Shown one piece after another: positions 49,439 to 58,611 of a stretch of DNA of 64,000 bases. Origin of the DNA: a virus. Position 1 is the first letter of the stretch, and each line of letters starts with the position of its first letter. The DNA lies in the IMG/VR virus record IMGVR_UViG_3300034061_005432, positions 1 to 64,000 of that record. The stretch is one strand, 5' to 3'. The notes beneath the pieces were generated by a model. That model saw only the letters and a list, made by a program, of their open reading frames with translations. It had not been told where the DNA came from and ran no database searches. The position numbers and the translations under genes were made by a program.

Positions 49439-52267
49439 ATGGTTCCACAAGAAGAAATTGAACGCTTTTTATTAGGCGAAGACGAAGAAAAATATATCGT
49501 TTCACTCGAGTACGATTACAAAACATCAAAAATTTATAAAGTAATTCAAGACCCAATTAAAGGTAAATTATTACGCCCTGATACATTTATTCCGTTTGCA
49601 TGGGTCGGTGATTTAAAAGGTAAAAACTTTTATAAAAGTGATAAACATTCTCAAAAAAGAGCAATGAGTGAAAATGGAATTATTATTGAAAAATTAGACA
49701 CTCATGGAGACGAAAGACTCGAAAATGGATTAAAGTATATCGTAAAGACAACAAAGTCATATTCAAACCTCGTAAACTTTTTTAAGGGTGGTGGATTAGA
49801 TCCATGGGGTAGAGATAACACGGACAGTATACAAATCCTATCACCCGTAGAACAATACCTAATTCAAAAAAACAAACGACTTTTTAAAGGTTTCGAAGAA
49901 TACGATGAAATCCACAGGTTTGTATTCGATATCGAGACCACAGGACTTGACCCCAAAACAAGTAAAATATTCTTGATTGGGATGAAAGACAATCGTGGTT
50001 TCTTGAAATTATTATCAGCACAAAATGAAGATGAGGAAAGACAAATGATTGTCGATTTCTTTAAAACTATTGATGAACTAAAACCTTCTTTGGTTGGTGG
50101 TTATAACTCAGCCTTCTTTGACTTCCCATTTATTTTAAAAAGAGCCGAGATATTAAAACTTAATATCAAAAAAATCTGTAAAACCTTACACCCCGATTAT
50201 ACTCTGAAACAAAAAGATGGTATCTTGAAGTTAGCAAATGAAATGGAACCTTATGTCCAAACTCAGATGTGGGGATATAACATTGTGGATATTGCACATG
50301 CCGTTCGTAGAGCACAAGCAATCAATTCAGATATCAAGAGTTGGTCTTTGAAGTATATTACTAAGTTTATTGAGGCTGAAAAACCTAATCGTGTTTATGT
50401 TGAGGGGGATAAAATTGGTAAAATCTATTTCGATAACGAAGAGTTTTGGATGAACAAAGAAAATGGGGCATACAAAAAAGTTGGGTTTGATTCTAAAATA
50501 GATGAGATATGTAAAAGACGAGATGATGTTTATCATTTAATTACCGGATCAAAGATTATTGAAGATTACTTGGACGATGACCTTTATGAAACTATGATTG
50601 TTGACGAGCAGTTTAACCAAGCAAACTTCCTACTTTCTAAACTTGTACCAACAACATATGAAAGACTTTCAACAATGGGAACTGCAACATTATGGAAAAT
50701 GATTATGTCCTCATGGTCTTATAAACATAACTTAGCATTACCAAGAAAATTGGAAAAAAGAAAGTTTACGGGAGGTCTTTCTCGTTTGGTACAAGTTGGG
50801 TTCTCTAAAAATGTATTAAAACTTGACTACTCTTCACTATACCCATCTATTCAGTTGGTTCATGATGTCTTTCCCGCTTGTGATGTTACAGGTGCGATGA
50901 AGAGTATGTTAAAGTATTTCCGTGATACTCGTATCAAATACAAGAACTTGGCAAGTGAATTTAAAACAATAGACCCAAAACTTGCAATTTCATATGATAG
51001 AAAGCAGTTACCAATTAAAATCTTCATCAACGCTTTCTTTGGTTCATTATCAGCACCACAAGTGTTTCCGTGGGGGGATATTGATATGGGTGAACAGATT
51101 ACTTGTACAGGTAGACAATATCTTCGTCAGATGATTATGTTTTTTATGAAACGAGGTTATGTTCCACTTGTAATGGACACGGATGGTGTGAACTTTGAAA
51201 CTCCGTCAGACCGTGATGAATACAAATACATAGGTAAAGGTCTTAACGGATTGGTTAAAGAAGGAAAAGAATATGTCGGCGCTGAAGCGGATGTTGCGGA
51301 ATACAATGATTTGTTTTTGAGGGGTGAAATGGGATTGGATATTGACGGTGTTTGGCCATCTACAATTAATGTTGCTCGTAAAAACTACGCACTTCTTACC
51401 GATAAAGGAAAAGTAAAACTTACGGGTAATACAATTAAGTCTAAAAAACTTCAAACATATGTTGCTGAGTTCTTGGATAAAGGTCTTCGAATGTTATTAG
51501 ATGGTAAGGGCGGTGAGTTTTTAGATTTCTATTACGAGTATGTGGATAAGTTGTATAACCGACAAATTCCTTTGGCTAAAATCGCAAATAAGGCTCGTGT
51601 TAAACAGTCTATTGATGATTATAAAGTTCACATCACAAAAACCACAAAGGCAGGTAACATGATGTCTCGTCAAGCTCACATGGAACTTTTGATTAAGGAG
51701 GGTAAGAACCCTGGTCTTGGTGATACAATTTTTTATGTTAATAACGGTGAAAAGAAATCACACGGAGATGTTCAAAAGAAAAAAGACGAATTAGTTTTAA
51801 ATTGTTATTTGATTGATGAAAAAGAAATAGAAAGGAACCCCGATTTATTAGGTGAGTATAACATTGCAAGATATATGGCGGCGTTTAATAAAAGGATTGA
51901 ACCACTATTGGTTGTATACAAACCTGAAATCAGAGAAGATATTTTAATTGAGGACCCTAAGGACAGACCTATATTCACAAAGACACAAACAGAACTTGTG
52001 AGAGGCTACCCAATGAAAGAAGCGCACCAAGATACATTAGAGGAAGTTTTATCACTGTCAGACATGGAATTAACATTTTGGAAAAATGTTGGGATAGATC
52101 CGTATTACATGTATATTGATGACACTTTAAATTTAGTTGATGTAGAGTGGGTTGAAAAAAATAGAGTTATGATGGAGGAATATGTGAAACAAAACAAAAA
52201 AATTGACCAAGAAGAATTCTATGAGTTTGATGTGGACGGTGATCTTATGTCGTTATCGTTTGATTAG
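49439..52267 (+). CDS. DNA polymerase, family B (gp43-like)
   Basis: 942 residues from the ATG at 49439, which follows AAATATAAAAATT; a GTG at 49403 would add 12 codons. Exonuclease domain: FDIETTGLD (D164, E166), then GGYNSAFFDFPF. Polymerase motif A LDYSSLYPS (D463), motif B KIFINAFFGS (K527), motif C MDTDG (D580, D582). Motif C lacks the usual YGDTDS form, but both Asp are kept. It is the replicative enzyme with proofreading. It is the only replication-fork gene in the window; no late motif precedes it. Confidence 0.95.
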   Translation: MVPQEEIERFLLGEDEEKYIVSLEYDYKTSKIYKVIQDPIKGKLLRPDTFIPFAWVGDLKGKNFYKSDKHSQKRAMSENGIIIEKLDTHGDERLENGLKYIVKTTKSYSNLVNFFKGGGLDPWGRDNTDSIQILSPVEQYLIQKNKRLFKGFEEYDEIHRFVFDIETTGLDPKTSKIFLIGMKDNRGFLKLLSAQNEDEERQMIVDFFKTIDELKPSLVGGYNSAFFDFPFILKRAEILKLNIKKICKTLHPDYTLKQKDGILKLANEMEPYVQTQMWGYNIVDIAHAVRRAQAINSDIKSWSLKYITKFIEAEKPNRVYVEGDKIGKIYFDNEEFWMNKENGAYKKVGFDSKIDEICKRRDDVYHLITGSKIIEDYLDDDLYETMIVDEQFNQANFLLSKLVPTTYERLSTMGTATLWKMIMSSWSYKHNLALPRKLEKRKFTGGLSRLVQVGFSKNVLKLDYSSLYPSIQLVHDVFPACDVTGAMKSMLKYFRDTRIKYKNLASEFKTIDPKLAISYDRKQLPIKIFINAFFGSLSAPQVFPWGDIDMGEQITCTGRQYLRQMIMFFMKRGYVPLVMDTDGVNFETPSDRDEYKYIGKGLNGLVKEGKEYVGAEADVAEYNDLFLRGEMGLDIDGVWPSTINVARKNYALLTDKGKVKLTGNTIKSKKLQTYVAEFLDKGLRMLLDGKGGEFLDFYYEYVDKLYNRQIPLAKIANKARVKQSIDDYKVHITKTTKAGNMMSRQAHMELLIKEGKNPGLGDTIFYVNNGEKKSHGDVQKKKDELVLNCYLIDEKEIERNPDLLGEYNIARYMAAFNKRIEPLLVVYKPEIREDILIEDPKDRPIFTKTQTELVRGYPMKEAHQDTLEEVLSLSDMELTFWKNVGIDPYYMYIDDTLNLVDVEWVEKNRVMMEEYVKQNKKIDQEEFYEFDVDGDLMSLSFD

Positions 52268-52596
52268 GAATTTTTTAAACCGTCAGATGAAAGTATATAC
52301 CAAAAACCATTTATATATTTAAATTCAACACATGACCCTTTATCAAGTTCCACTTCATTAAACTCTTCATCAATTAAACTTTCAGTTTTTACTAAAACTT
52401 TGGTTAATGATTTAACAACTACATGGTCAGTGTTGTTATGATTTAAATATAATTCGTGATTTTCTTCACCTTTATAAACAATCACATATTCACCATTTGT
52501 AGTATAGTCTTGACTAATTACTACTGCGGAGTCCGATGTCTCAATTTGATTTCCATTAATAATTCTTAATGAAGGTATGGATCTAAAAACTGGCAT
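52264..52596 (-). CDS. hypothetical beta-rich protein
   Basis: 110 residues, regular strand pattern (YTTNGEYVIVYKGEENHELY, GSCVEFKYINGFWYILSSDG), like small fibre or attachment domains. Convergent with DNA polymerase, overlapping its end by 4 bp. It follows the neck-like gene by 7 bp in the same late unit, so a virion role is likely. No family recognised. Confidence 0.5.
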   Translation of the reverse strand: MPVFRSIPSLRIINGNQIETSDSAVVISQDYTTNGEYVIVYKGEENHELYLNHNNTDHVVVKSLTKVLVKTESLIDEEFNEVELDKGSCVEFKYINGFWYILSSDGLKNS

Positions 52597-52603
52597 ATTT
52601 TAA

Positions 52604-53722
52604 TTATATGACGGTATATGGACTTGTAAATGGTCTAAACTTAAGGGTTTTGTTCATATTTTCAGCCTGTAACCCTTTAATTTCCCATTGTTTTTCCGGT
52701 CTTAGTCTTTCTAAACGAGTTTTTAATTCTTCCCATAACATAGCTTTTTCATCTTTTGCTTCTGTTTGTAAACTCTGATATTCTAGTGTAAGTTCTGAAT
52801 CTGGTGTTTTTAAGTTTCCACTATATTTTCCTCTTACTCTTGCCAATGTTTCTTTACAATACGCTGTAAACCATCTTCTTACCCAAGTTTGTGCCGGTGA
52901 GTTCAATTCGTCCCATCTCATTTCATCGATAGGAACATCTGAAGGAAGTTTTACAACATCCTTATTTGCTGCTAAACAACCATCCCTATCAAATGTATCG
53001 TAGTACCAATACCATACTCTATATTTTTGGAAATTAATATTCCCAAAGTCAAATTTTCCACCAGGTACATTCATTAAATGTAATGCCTTTTTACCTTCAG
53101 GTAATGCTGTAATTCGATATGTAAGTTCACCTGTAATTATTCTTCTTTTAATATTGATGTCCGACATTCTCAAAAGGATGTCAAAGGCAGGTGTAATAAA
53201 ATAATTACCTGTCGTACCCATTTGAGAAAATCCAGCTCCCCCACCCAATCCAATACCACCGAATCCACCAAATCCACCCATGAATGGATCAAAGTAAGCT
53301 GCGTCTAATTCTGATCTTGAAAACCAAAGTAATTCATTTACTTCTCTACCTGCCGGTATTTCATATATCTGTTGGTGAGGTACTAACTCAATATAGTCTT
53401 TTTTCAATACCCAATCACCACCAGCTTGGAGACCCACGATTTTAGAATAAGCGTATGTATATTGAGTTTCCCAATCTAATGATCTTGTTGTAAAGGCTCT
53501 CGTTAGCGATTGTTCATCTAAGTTCATTCCGTAAAGTGAGGACCACTGACTTTCAATCAACCAATCATTAACATGTTGTGCGTAATCTTGTACTGATAAT
53601 TCTAAAAGTGAGTCCAACATTTCATCTTCGAGTTCGACTGAACGCAATGGTGCCCCCAAAAGATTTTTAATTCTTTTGTAAAGTTTACTTCTTTCTGGTT
53701 CTGTAATTATTGCTGTGGACAT
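52604..53722 (-). CDS. neck/head-completion-like structural protein (gp13-like)
   Basis: 372 residues. The N-terminal helices LYKRIKNLLGAPLRSVELED, EMLDSLLELSVQDYAQHVND resemble head-tail adaptor proteins. A Gly-rich loop (about 148-163, GGFGGFGGIGLGGGAGF) and a C-terminal WVRRWFTAYCKETLARVRGK are notable. Neck proteins gp13 of marine T4-like phages have similar size and organisation, but the assignment is by general likeness. Two TATTTATA copies precede it, suggesting strong late expression. Confidence 0.5.
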   Translation of the reverse strand: MSTAIITEPERSKLYKRIKNLLGAPLRSVELEDEMLDSLLELSVQDYAQHVNDWLIESQWSSLYGMNLDEQSLTRAFTTRSLDWETQYTYAYSKIVGLQAGGDWVLKKDYIELVPHQQIYEIPAGREVNELLWFSRSELDAAYFDPFMGGFGGFGGIGLGGGAGFSQMGTTGNYFITPAFDILLRMSDINIKRRIITGELTYRITALPEGKKALHLMNVPGGKFDFGNINFQKYRVWYWYYDTFDRDGCLAANKDVVKLPSDVPIDEMRWDELNSPAQTWVRRWFTAYCKETLARVRGKYSGNLKTPDSELTLEYQSLQTEAKDEKAMLWEELKTRLERLRPEKQWEIKGLQAENMNKTLKFRPFTSPYTVI

Positions 53723-53736
53723 AAGAATATTTTCTA

Positions 53737-53755
53737 TATAAATATCTTATAAATA
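53737..53755 (-). promoter_or_regulatory. tandem late-promoter motifs TATTTATA x2
   Basis: On the minus strand copies at 53755-53748 and 53744-53737, 11 bp apart (one helical turn), 25 and 14 nt before the ATG at 53722. The only tandem pair of perfect copies in the window. Confidence 0.65.
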
Positions 53756-53763
53756 AAAAGACA

Positions 53764-54849
53764 TTAAAATTTCCTTTTGGTTTGTGTGGTGTAGAGATCA
53801 TTTACGAACCCCCAATTTACAACTTTCCAAAAATTACTAATATATTTGTCTCTTTCATTTTTGTACTTGAGGTAATATGCGTGTTCCCATAAATCTAATC
53901 CTAATAGTGGATACCCCCCGTTTTTTTCAATATCCATTAATGGGTTATCTTGGTTTGCTGTAGTGACAATTTTAAGACCATTTGTTTTGGTTAAAACCAA
54001 CCAAACCCATCCTGAACCAAATCTACTTTTGGCTTCTGATTCAAATTTTTCTTTAAATTTTTCAAAAGACCCAAAGTGTTTGTCAATTTTAGTTTTAATA
54101 GGATCTATTAATTCTTGTTTTTTGGGTGAAAGCATTTTCCAAAAAAGAGCGTGATTAAAAGCCCCACCACCATTATTTCTAACTTTTGTATTAAATTTTG
54201 AAATTTTGAGTATTATTTCTTCTAAATCTAAATCTTTACCTGAAATCTTATCTAATTCTAAATTTAATTTTTCAACATACCCTTTATAGTGTTTGTTATA
54301 ATGAGTTTTCATAGTTTCAGTATCTATGAATTTTCCTAACGAATCAAAATCGTATGGTAATTTATCGATACTAATGTGTTTAATTTCACTTATAATTTTT
54401 TCATTATTAAATGAAACTATTTCCAACTTATTTTCTATCTCATTTATTTTTTTTTCAAACTTTGTATAGATAATGTCTTCTAATTTTTTGTTACTTTTTT
54501 CGAAGTTTTTAACATCTTTACCTGAAATCGCATTAGCATCATCTTCGTTTTCACCACCAATGTCTTTTCCCTTTTTTCTTTTTAAAACGGTTCTTTGGTA
54601 TTCGTGTTGCCACTCATGAGACAATGTTCTTAAAATATCACGATTTAATCTGTCTTTAACTAACACTTTTAGAACACTACTATCGGTTCTCGACCCCGTG
54701 GTCATAGTACCGAATCTTTTGTTTGTGAAAATTATTTTAACATCACCTTTAAGGGGATATTCTTTTTTAAGATAAGTAATAAATCTTTTGATTAATAATT
54801 CTTGATCTACTTTTGGCGTGATTCCTTTATATGATATTTCAACATTCAT
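53764..54849 (-). CDS. fusion of a zinc metalloprotease-like domain with Mn-type superoxide dismutase
   Basis: 361 residues from the ATG at 54849, 3 nt after a TATTTATA; a GTG 5 codons upstream is rejected. Residues 1-115: zincin-like domain with LSHEWQHEYQ (H78-E-x-x-H82) and a possible third ligand E102 in ENEDDANAIS. A coiled-coil linker follows (115-160). Residues 160-350: complete Fe/Mn superoxide dismutase with metal ligands H183 (THYNKHYKGYV), H233 (GAFNHALFW), D319 and H323 (LDLWEHAYY). G229 and Q300 (ANQDNPL) fit the Mn subtype. It would turn superoxide into peroxide and oxygen. The late motif and structural neighbours suggest virion or late-infection use. Confidence 0.9.
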   Translation of the reverse strand: MNVEISYKGITPKVDQELLIKRFITYLKKEYPLKGDVKIIFTNKRFGTMTTGSRTDSSVLKVLVKDRLNRDILRTLSHEWQHEYQRTVLKRKKGKDIGGENEDDANAISGKDVKNFEKSNKKLEDIIYTKFEKKINEIENKLEIVSFNNEKIISEIKHISIDKLPYDFDSLGKFIDTETMKTHYNKHYKGYVEKLNLELDKISGKDLDLEEIILKISKFNTKVRNNGGGAFNHALFWKMLSPKKQELIDPIKTKIDKHFGSFEKFKEKFESEAKSRFGSGWVWLVLTKTNGLKIVTTANQDNPLMDIEKNGGYPLLGLDLWEHAYYLKYKNERDKYISNFWKVVNWGFVNDLYTTQTKRKF

Positions 54850-54852
54850 ATG

Positions 54853-54860
54853 TATAAATA
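54853..54860 (-). promoter_or_regulatory. late-promoter motif TATTTATA
   Basis: TATTTATA-CAT-ATG on the minus strand, spacing 3 nt. It begins immediately after the helicase stop codon, giving the SOD fusion its own late promoter. Confidence 0.65.
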
Positions 54861-56624
54861 TCACCTTTGTTTAGAAATCATATTTAACATTTCTTCTATT
54901 GTGGATGCGTCATCCATCATATCATCACCCATTACTGTAGAAATGATCTTTTTCTTTCTATTTAGTATATCGTAGATTGCACCCTCAATTGTATTTTCAA
55001 AAATAGGATAATATACTGATGTTGAATTTTTTTGTCCAATTCTATGTGATCTATCTTCAGCTTGCGAATGTTCTGCAGGTACAAAAGATAAATCATTCAT
55101 GATTACAGCTTCCGCTGAGGTTAAAGTTAATCCAACCCCCGCTGCTTTTAAATTACCAACAAATACTTTTATTTTATCGTTCGTTTGAAATTCGTCTACA
55201 GAATTTTGTCGGTGCGGTTTCGAACAAGATCCATCTAAATAGACTGCAGACTTACCAAAGTGATTATAAATTTCTTGTAGTGTATCTGTAAAATTTGTAA
55301 AAATAATAACTTTTTTACCTTGGTCTATAATATTCTCAGCAAGTTCTATAGTGCTTTTTACTTTCTCACTTGCAATTATTTTTCTCACTTTCATTAATTT
55401 CCCAAACTGCAAAGTTAATGATGACGATTCTTCACTATTGTTGTCATACCAATCAAAATACTCACCCATCAAATCTTCATAGTCTTTTGATTTAAGTCTT
55501 AAATAGACAGGTGTGATAATTTTTTCAGGTAAATCTAAAACATCTTCTTTTAGTCTTCTGAGGATGTGAGTTTGTGTCCTATCTCTTAATTCATCTAAGT
55601 TTGAGGCTCCCGTAACATTCCAAACTTTTCTTTTCCCAACACTAAATTGGAATCCGTTACAATATCTTTTAGCATACGCCATCCAATTCATAGCAACAGG
55701 ACTGTCAACAAGATTTAAAAGATTATAATAATTCATAGGTCTGGATGTCATTGGGGTTCCCGATAATAACCACACCCTTGTTGATTTTTGTGTTATATCA
55801 TTAACTATTTTTGTCCTTTGAGCTTGGGGATTAGAGATCATATGAGCCTCGTCCATAATAATAAGATCAAAGTTAGACTTTAAAATTGTGGATTCATCTT
55901 TCTTTTTTGGGTCGTGAAAATTTTTAAGTATGTCATAATTGATGATGACAAAATCGTGTTCGTCTGAAAACTTTTTTCCTTCAGAAATATAAACAGATCT
56001 ATCTGAGTAGTTTTCAATCTCTCTTTGCCAATTTATTTTCAAAGAAGCGGGACAAACAATTAATATTTTTTTAGCTCTCGTCTCAAGTGCTGCGATAATT
56101 GTTGCAGTAGTCTTACCAAGACCCATATCATCTGCCAAAATAAACTTTTTGTTTCTAACAAGTTTTTCTATTGCTTCTTTTTGGTGATCCATCGGAGGTC
56201 TGTGATTATATTTATCATATTCAATAAGCACATTTTTAACTTCATTGTCTTTAATTAGCGCTGATTTTGGCATCCAAAAATCATGTAAAGTTTCACCTGA
56301 AAATATTTTACCCCAAATATGATAAGCTTTGTCTTTTTCAACTAATAACTTTTCTACATATATTTCTGACGGTTCTTTCGTGTACATTTTGTCCTCCATC
56401 AGTTTTTTCCCAAAGTAACTATCTAACTTGACCCACTTTTTTGCAACTTTAGGTGTTGTGTTTTTGTAAAGGTTGATGTAATCCGATTGACTTCTTGTTG
56501 GTGTAAAAGATCTACTATTTTCTTTTTTATGTTTCAAATTTAGAATATAGTTATTTGACCCGTCATAACTTTCAAGTGCGACGAGTGCTTTAGATTCGGG
56601 GGTTTTAGGAATAAAATCTTCCAT
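54861..56624 (-). CDS. SWI2/SNF2-family DNA helicase/translocase
   Basis: 587 residues. Motif I ADDMGLGKTTA (K171), Ia ILIVCPASLKINWQREI, II IIMDEAHMISN, III LLSGTPMTSRPMNYYNLLNL, IV KVIIFTNFTDTLQEIY, V AAGVGLTLTSAEAVIM, VI QAEDRSHRIGQKNSTSVYY. The N-terminal 140 residues include a HARP-like segment, so a SMARCAL1-type annealing helicase is possible; T4 UvsW is a functional parallel. It would remodel forks or recombination intermediates. No late motif upstream. Confidence 0.9.
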   Translation of the reverse strand: MEDFIPKTPESKALVALESYDGSNNYILNLKHKKENSRSFTPTRSQSDYINLYKNTTPKVAKKWVKLDSYFGKKLMEDKMYTKEPSEIYVEKLLVEKDKAYHIWGKIFSGETLHDFWMPKSALIKDNEVKNVLIEYDKYNHRPPMDHQKEAIEKLVRNKKFILADDMGLGKTTATIIAALETRAKKILIVCPASLKINWQREIENYSDRSVYISEGKKFSDEHDFVIINYDILKNFHDPKKKDESTILKSNFDLIIMDEAHMISNPQAQRTKIVNDITQKSTRVWLLSGTPMTSRPMNYYNLLNLVDSPVAMNWMAYAKRYCNGFQFSVGKRKVWNVTGASNLDELRDRTQTHILRRLKEDVLDLPEKIITPVYLRLKSKDYEDLMGEYFDWYDNNSEESSSLTLQFGKLMKVRKIIASEKVKSTIELAENIIDQGKKVIIFTNFTDTLQEIYNHFGKSAVYLDGSCSKPHRQNSVDEFQTNDKIKVFVGNLKAAGVGLTLTSAEAVIMNDLSFVPAEHSQAEDRSHRIGQKNSTSVYYPIFENTIEGAIYDILNRKKKIISTVMGDDMMDDASTIEEMLNMISKQR

Positions 56625-56671
56625 AATTAATAATTAAAAATAAGTATTAACAACTAAAAAATCAATCAAAG

Positions 56672-56679
56672 TATTTATA
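56672..56679 (+). promoter_or_regulatory. late-promoter motif TATTTATA
   Basis: AAAGTATTTATAGATATG: motif ends 3 nt before the ATG at 56683. Confidence 0.65.
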
Positions 56680-56682
56680 GAT

Positions 56683-57198
56683 ATGGCAGATAATAGAGTT
56701 CCAATTACTAGACTTAATAAGTTTTTTTCAGAACAGGACTTTGATTTGGACCTTTCGATGGGTGAAGAATGGTTATTAGGTGATATGAATTTCACACTTG
56801 TTTTGTATCGAGTAGATAGACAACGAACCGATACTGATGATGTTTACGGTGAGGCTATTTCAGATGCTATACAATTTTTACCTCCTGTTGAATTTAAGGG
56901 ATATGTCAAAATAGATACTCCTACTAATTCAGATTTAGGATCTTCAAAACTTTATCAGTCGGAACCTGGTAATCTAACAGTTAGTGTTTACCAAAAAACA
57001 TTAGTAGAACTTGCTGTGGAAATTTCTTTAGGTGATTATATTGGTTATTACGAAACAGAAAATAGAGTTAGGTATTATAGTGTTGTTGATGATGGTAGGG
57101 TTGTTTCTGATTTGAAACATTCATACGGAGGATATAAACCGTTTTATAGAACCATAAAAGCGGCTCCTGTTACGGATAACGAATTTAGAGGAATATAA
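56683..57198 (+). CDS. neck/tail-completion protein (gp14 position)
   Basis: 171 residues, beta-rich: PITRLNKFFSEQDFDLDLSM, GEEWLLGDMNFTLVLYRVDR, EISLGDYIGYYETENRVRYY and a conserved-looking end KPFYRTIKAAPVTDNEFRGI. It directly precedes the gp15-like gene (2-bp gap), where T4 has gp13 and gp14. Homology to gp14 cannot be shown by eye, so this is assigned by position only. Confidence 0.45.
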   Translation: MADNRVPITRLNKFFSEQDFDLDLSMGEEWLLGDMNFTLVLYRVDRQRTDTDDVYGEAISDAIQFLPPVEFKGYVKIDTPTNSDLGSSKLYQSEPGNLTVSVYQKTLVELAVEISLGDYIGYYETENRVRYYSVVDDGRVVSDLKHSYGGYKPFYRTIKAAPVTDNEFRGI

Positions 57199-57200
57199 TT

Positions 57201-58442
57201 ATGGCTTTACCAAAACAATTTATAAAAAAACTTCCTTTAGTCCCTCAGAAAGTTGGGGTAGAACGAAGACAGGAATTGTTGGAAGAAATAACCGACAAAG
57301 GAACTTATTTACCAAAGGGTGTTTTACATGCCGATTTGGATAGGGGGATGTTAGACTTTGTAAAGAACCAACTAAAGTTAGTTGTTGATGAAAAAAAAGT
57401 ACCGACAATAGATAGAATCATTACAAACCAAAGTTGGATTCAATTTACAGAAACTTGGGACTTTAAGGATTTAGATAGTAATATAACATTACCATTTATA
57501 TCTACTGTTAGAATGCCTGAAGTAAAATACGGAACTAATAATGCTGGTAGAGCAAATATTCCAGAAAGAAGACAGTTCTTCTATTACAGTGTCCCAACTT
57601 GGGACGGTCAAAGAAAAGGTGCGGATGTTTATAAAATACCACAACCAATTCCGGTAGATATTACTTATAATGTAAGAATATTTTGTAATAGAATGAGAGA
57701 GGTAAATGACTTCAACAAAATTATGATGAGAACATTTACTTCAAAACAAGCATATACGCAAATCAAAGGACACTACATTCCAATGACATTGGAGGATGTT
57801 TCAGATGAATCAGTAAAAGAAATAGAAAAAAGAAAATATTACATATCGACATATAAAATACTAATGATGGGTATTTTGATAGATGAAGAAGAGTTTGAGG
57901 TTACTCCAGCAATTTCAAGACAAGTTTCACTTTTTGAATTTGATACAAGAAAAAAATCAAAAAGGGCGGTTATTGAACCACCGAATCCCACAGATTTTAA
58001 TTTAGACTTTTTGTTTGTCACAGGTAATACTTCATTGACAGAGGTATTCAGATATAATGCAGATATTAGAATCTTAAGAACTGACAATGTCGAAAGTTGC
58101 TATAAAATATTTTACACATCCACAACTAATAATACTTTAAGTTACACTGTTTGTAACGGATCACCAACTACATTATCGCTTTCGCCGGGTAATACAGGAA
58201 ATGTTTGTGTACAAGGTGGGTCTACACCCACATTATCAAATACTACTGGGGGAACTATCACGACTTCATCTTCATGTACACCAGGATATTCAGTATATGT
58301 AACAAGAAATTTTGTAACATATTATTTGGGTGATGATATTGAGACAATTCAAGTAAATGCTGGAGACACTTTGAATGTGCAAGTAAATAAATTGAATTCC
58401 TCTGAGTCAGCAACAATTTATACTAATGTTACTTTAGTATAA
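57201..58442 (+). CDS. tail sheath stabilizer/completion protein (gp15-like) with C-terminal extension
   Basis: 413 residues. The first about 260 residues have the gp15 layout: ITLPFISTVRMPEVKYGTN, then IPQPIPVDITYNVRIFCNRM, VNDFNKIMMRTFTSKQAYTQ and KYYISTYKILMMGILIDEEE. The remaining about 140 residues form a Thr/Ser-rich beta extension with Cys pairs, absent from T4 gp15 (272 residues). gp15 caps the sheath and joins tail to neck; the next plus-strand gene is the sheath itself. Confidence 0.55.
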   Translation: MALPKQFIKKLPLVPQKVGVERRQELLEEITDKGTYLPKGVLHADLDRGMLDFVKNQLKLVVDEKKVPTIDRIITNQSWIQFTETWDFKDLDSNITLPFISTVRMPEVKYGTNNAGRANIPERRQFFYYSVPTWDGQRKGADVYKIPQPIPVDITYNVRIFCNRMREVNDFNKIMMRTFTSKQAYTQIKGHYIPMTLEDVSDESVKEIEKRKYYISTYKILMMGILIDEEEFEVTPAISRQVSLFEFDTRKKSKRAVIEPPNPTDFNLDFLFVTGNTSLTEVFRYNADIRILRTDNVESCYKIFYTSTTNNTLSYTVCNGSPTTLSLSPGNTGNVCVQGGSTPTLSNTTGGTITTSSSCTPGYSVYVTRNFVTYYLGDDIETIQVNAGDTLNVQVNKLNSSESATIYTNVTLV

Positions 58443-58592
58443 TTACTCACCGTATATATCTTTTACTTCTTCACAATTTTTTTTAATCAGATTTTCCAAA
58501 AATTTATATATCTTAAGTCCCTTCTTTTCACAGTACTTTTTTAGTAGTTCATGACTTTCTACTGATATTTTTATGTTTTTGATTTTTTTCAT
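58443..58592 (-). CDS. 49-residue ribbon-helix-helix-like regulator
   Basis: Short gene, ATG at 58592-58590, stop TAA at 58445-58443. It reads MKKIKNIKISVESHELLKKY, then CEKKGLKIYKFLENLIKKNC and a short acidic tail. A basic strand (KNIKISV) followed by two helices separated by KGLKI is the ribbon-helix-helix (CopG/Arc) layout of small DNA-binding repressors. A late motif TATTTATT lies 4 nt before the ATG, and an 11-bp tandem repeat lies just behind that. It is convergent with gp15-like, with no spacer. Supported by pattern only. Confidence 0.6.
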   Translation of the reverse strand: MKKIKNIKISVESHELLKKYCEKKGLKIYKFLENLIKKNCEEVKDIYGE

Positions 58593-58596
58593 TAGA

Positions 58597-58604
58597 AATA
58601 AATA
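58597..58604 (-). promoter_or_regulatory. late-promoter motif TATTTATT for the RHH gene
   Basis: TATTTATT-TCTA-ATG on the minus strand, spacing 4 nt, divergent from the sheath promoter at 58691. Confidence 0.5.
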
Positions 58605-58611
58605 TTTTATT

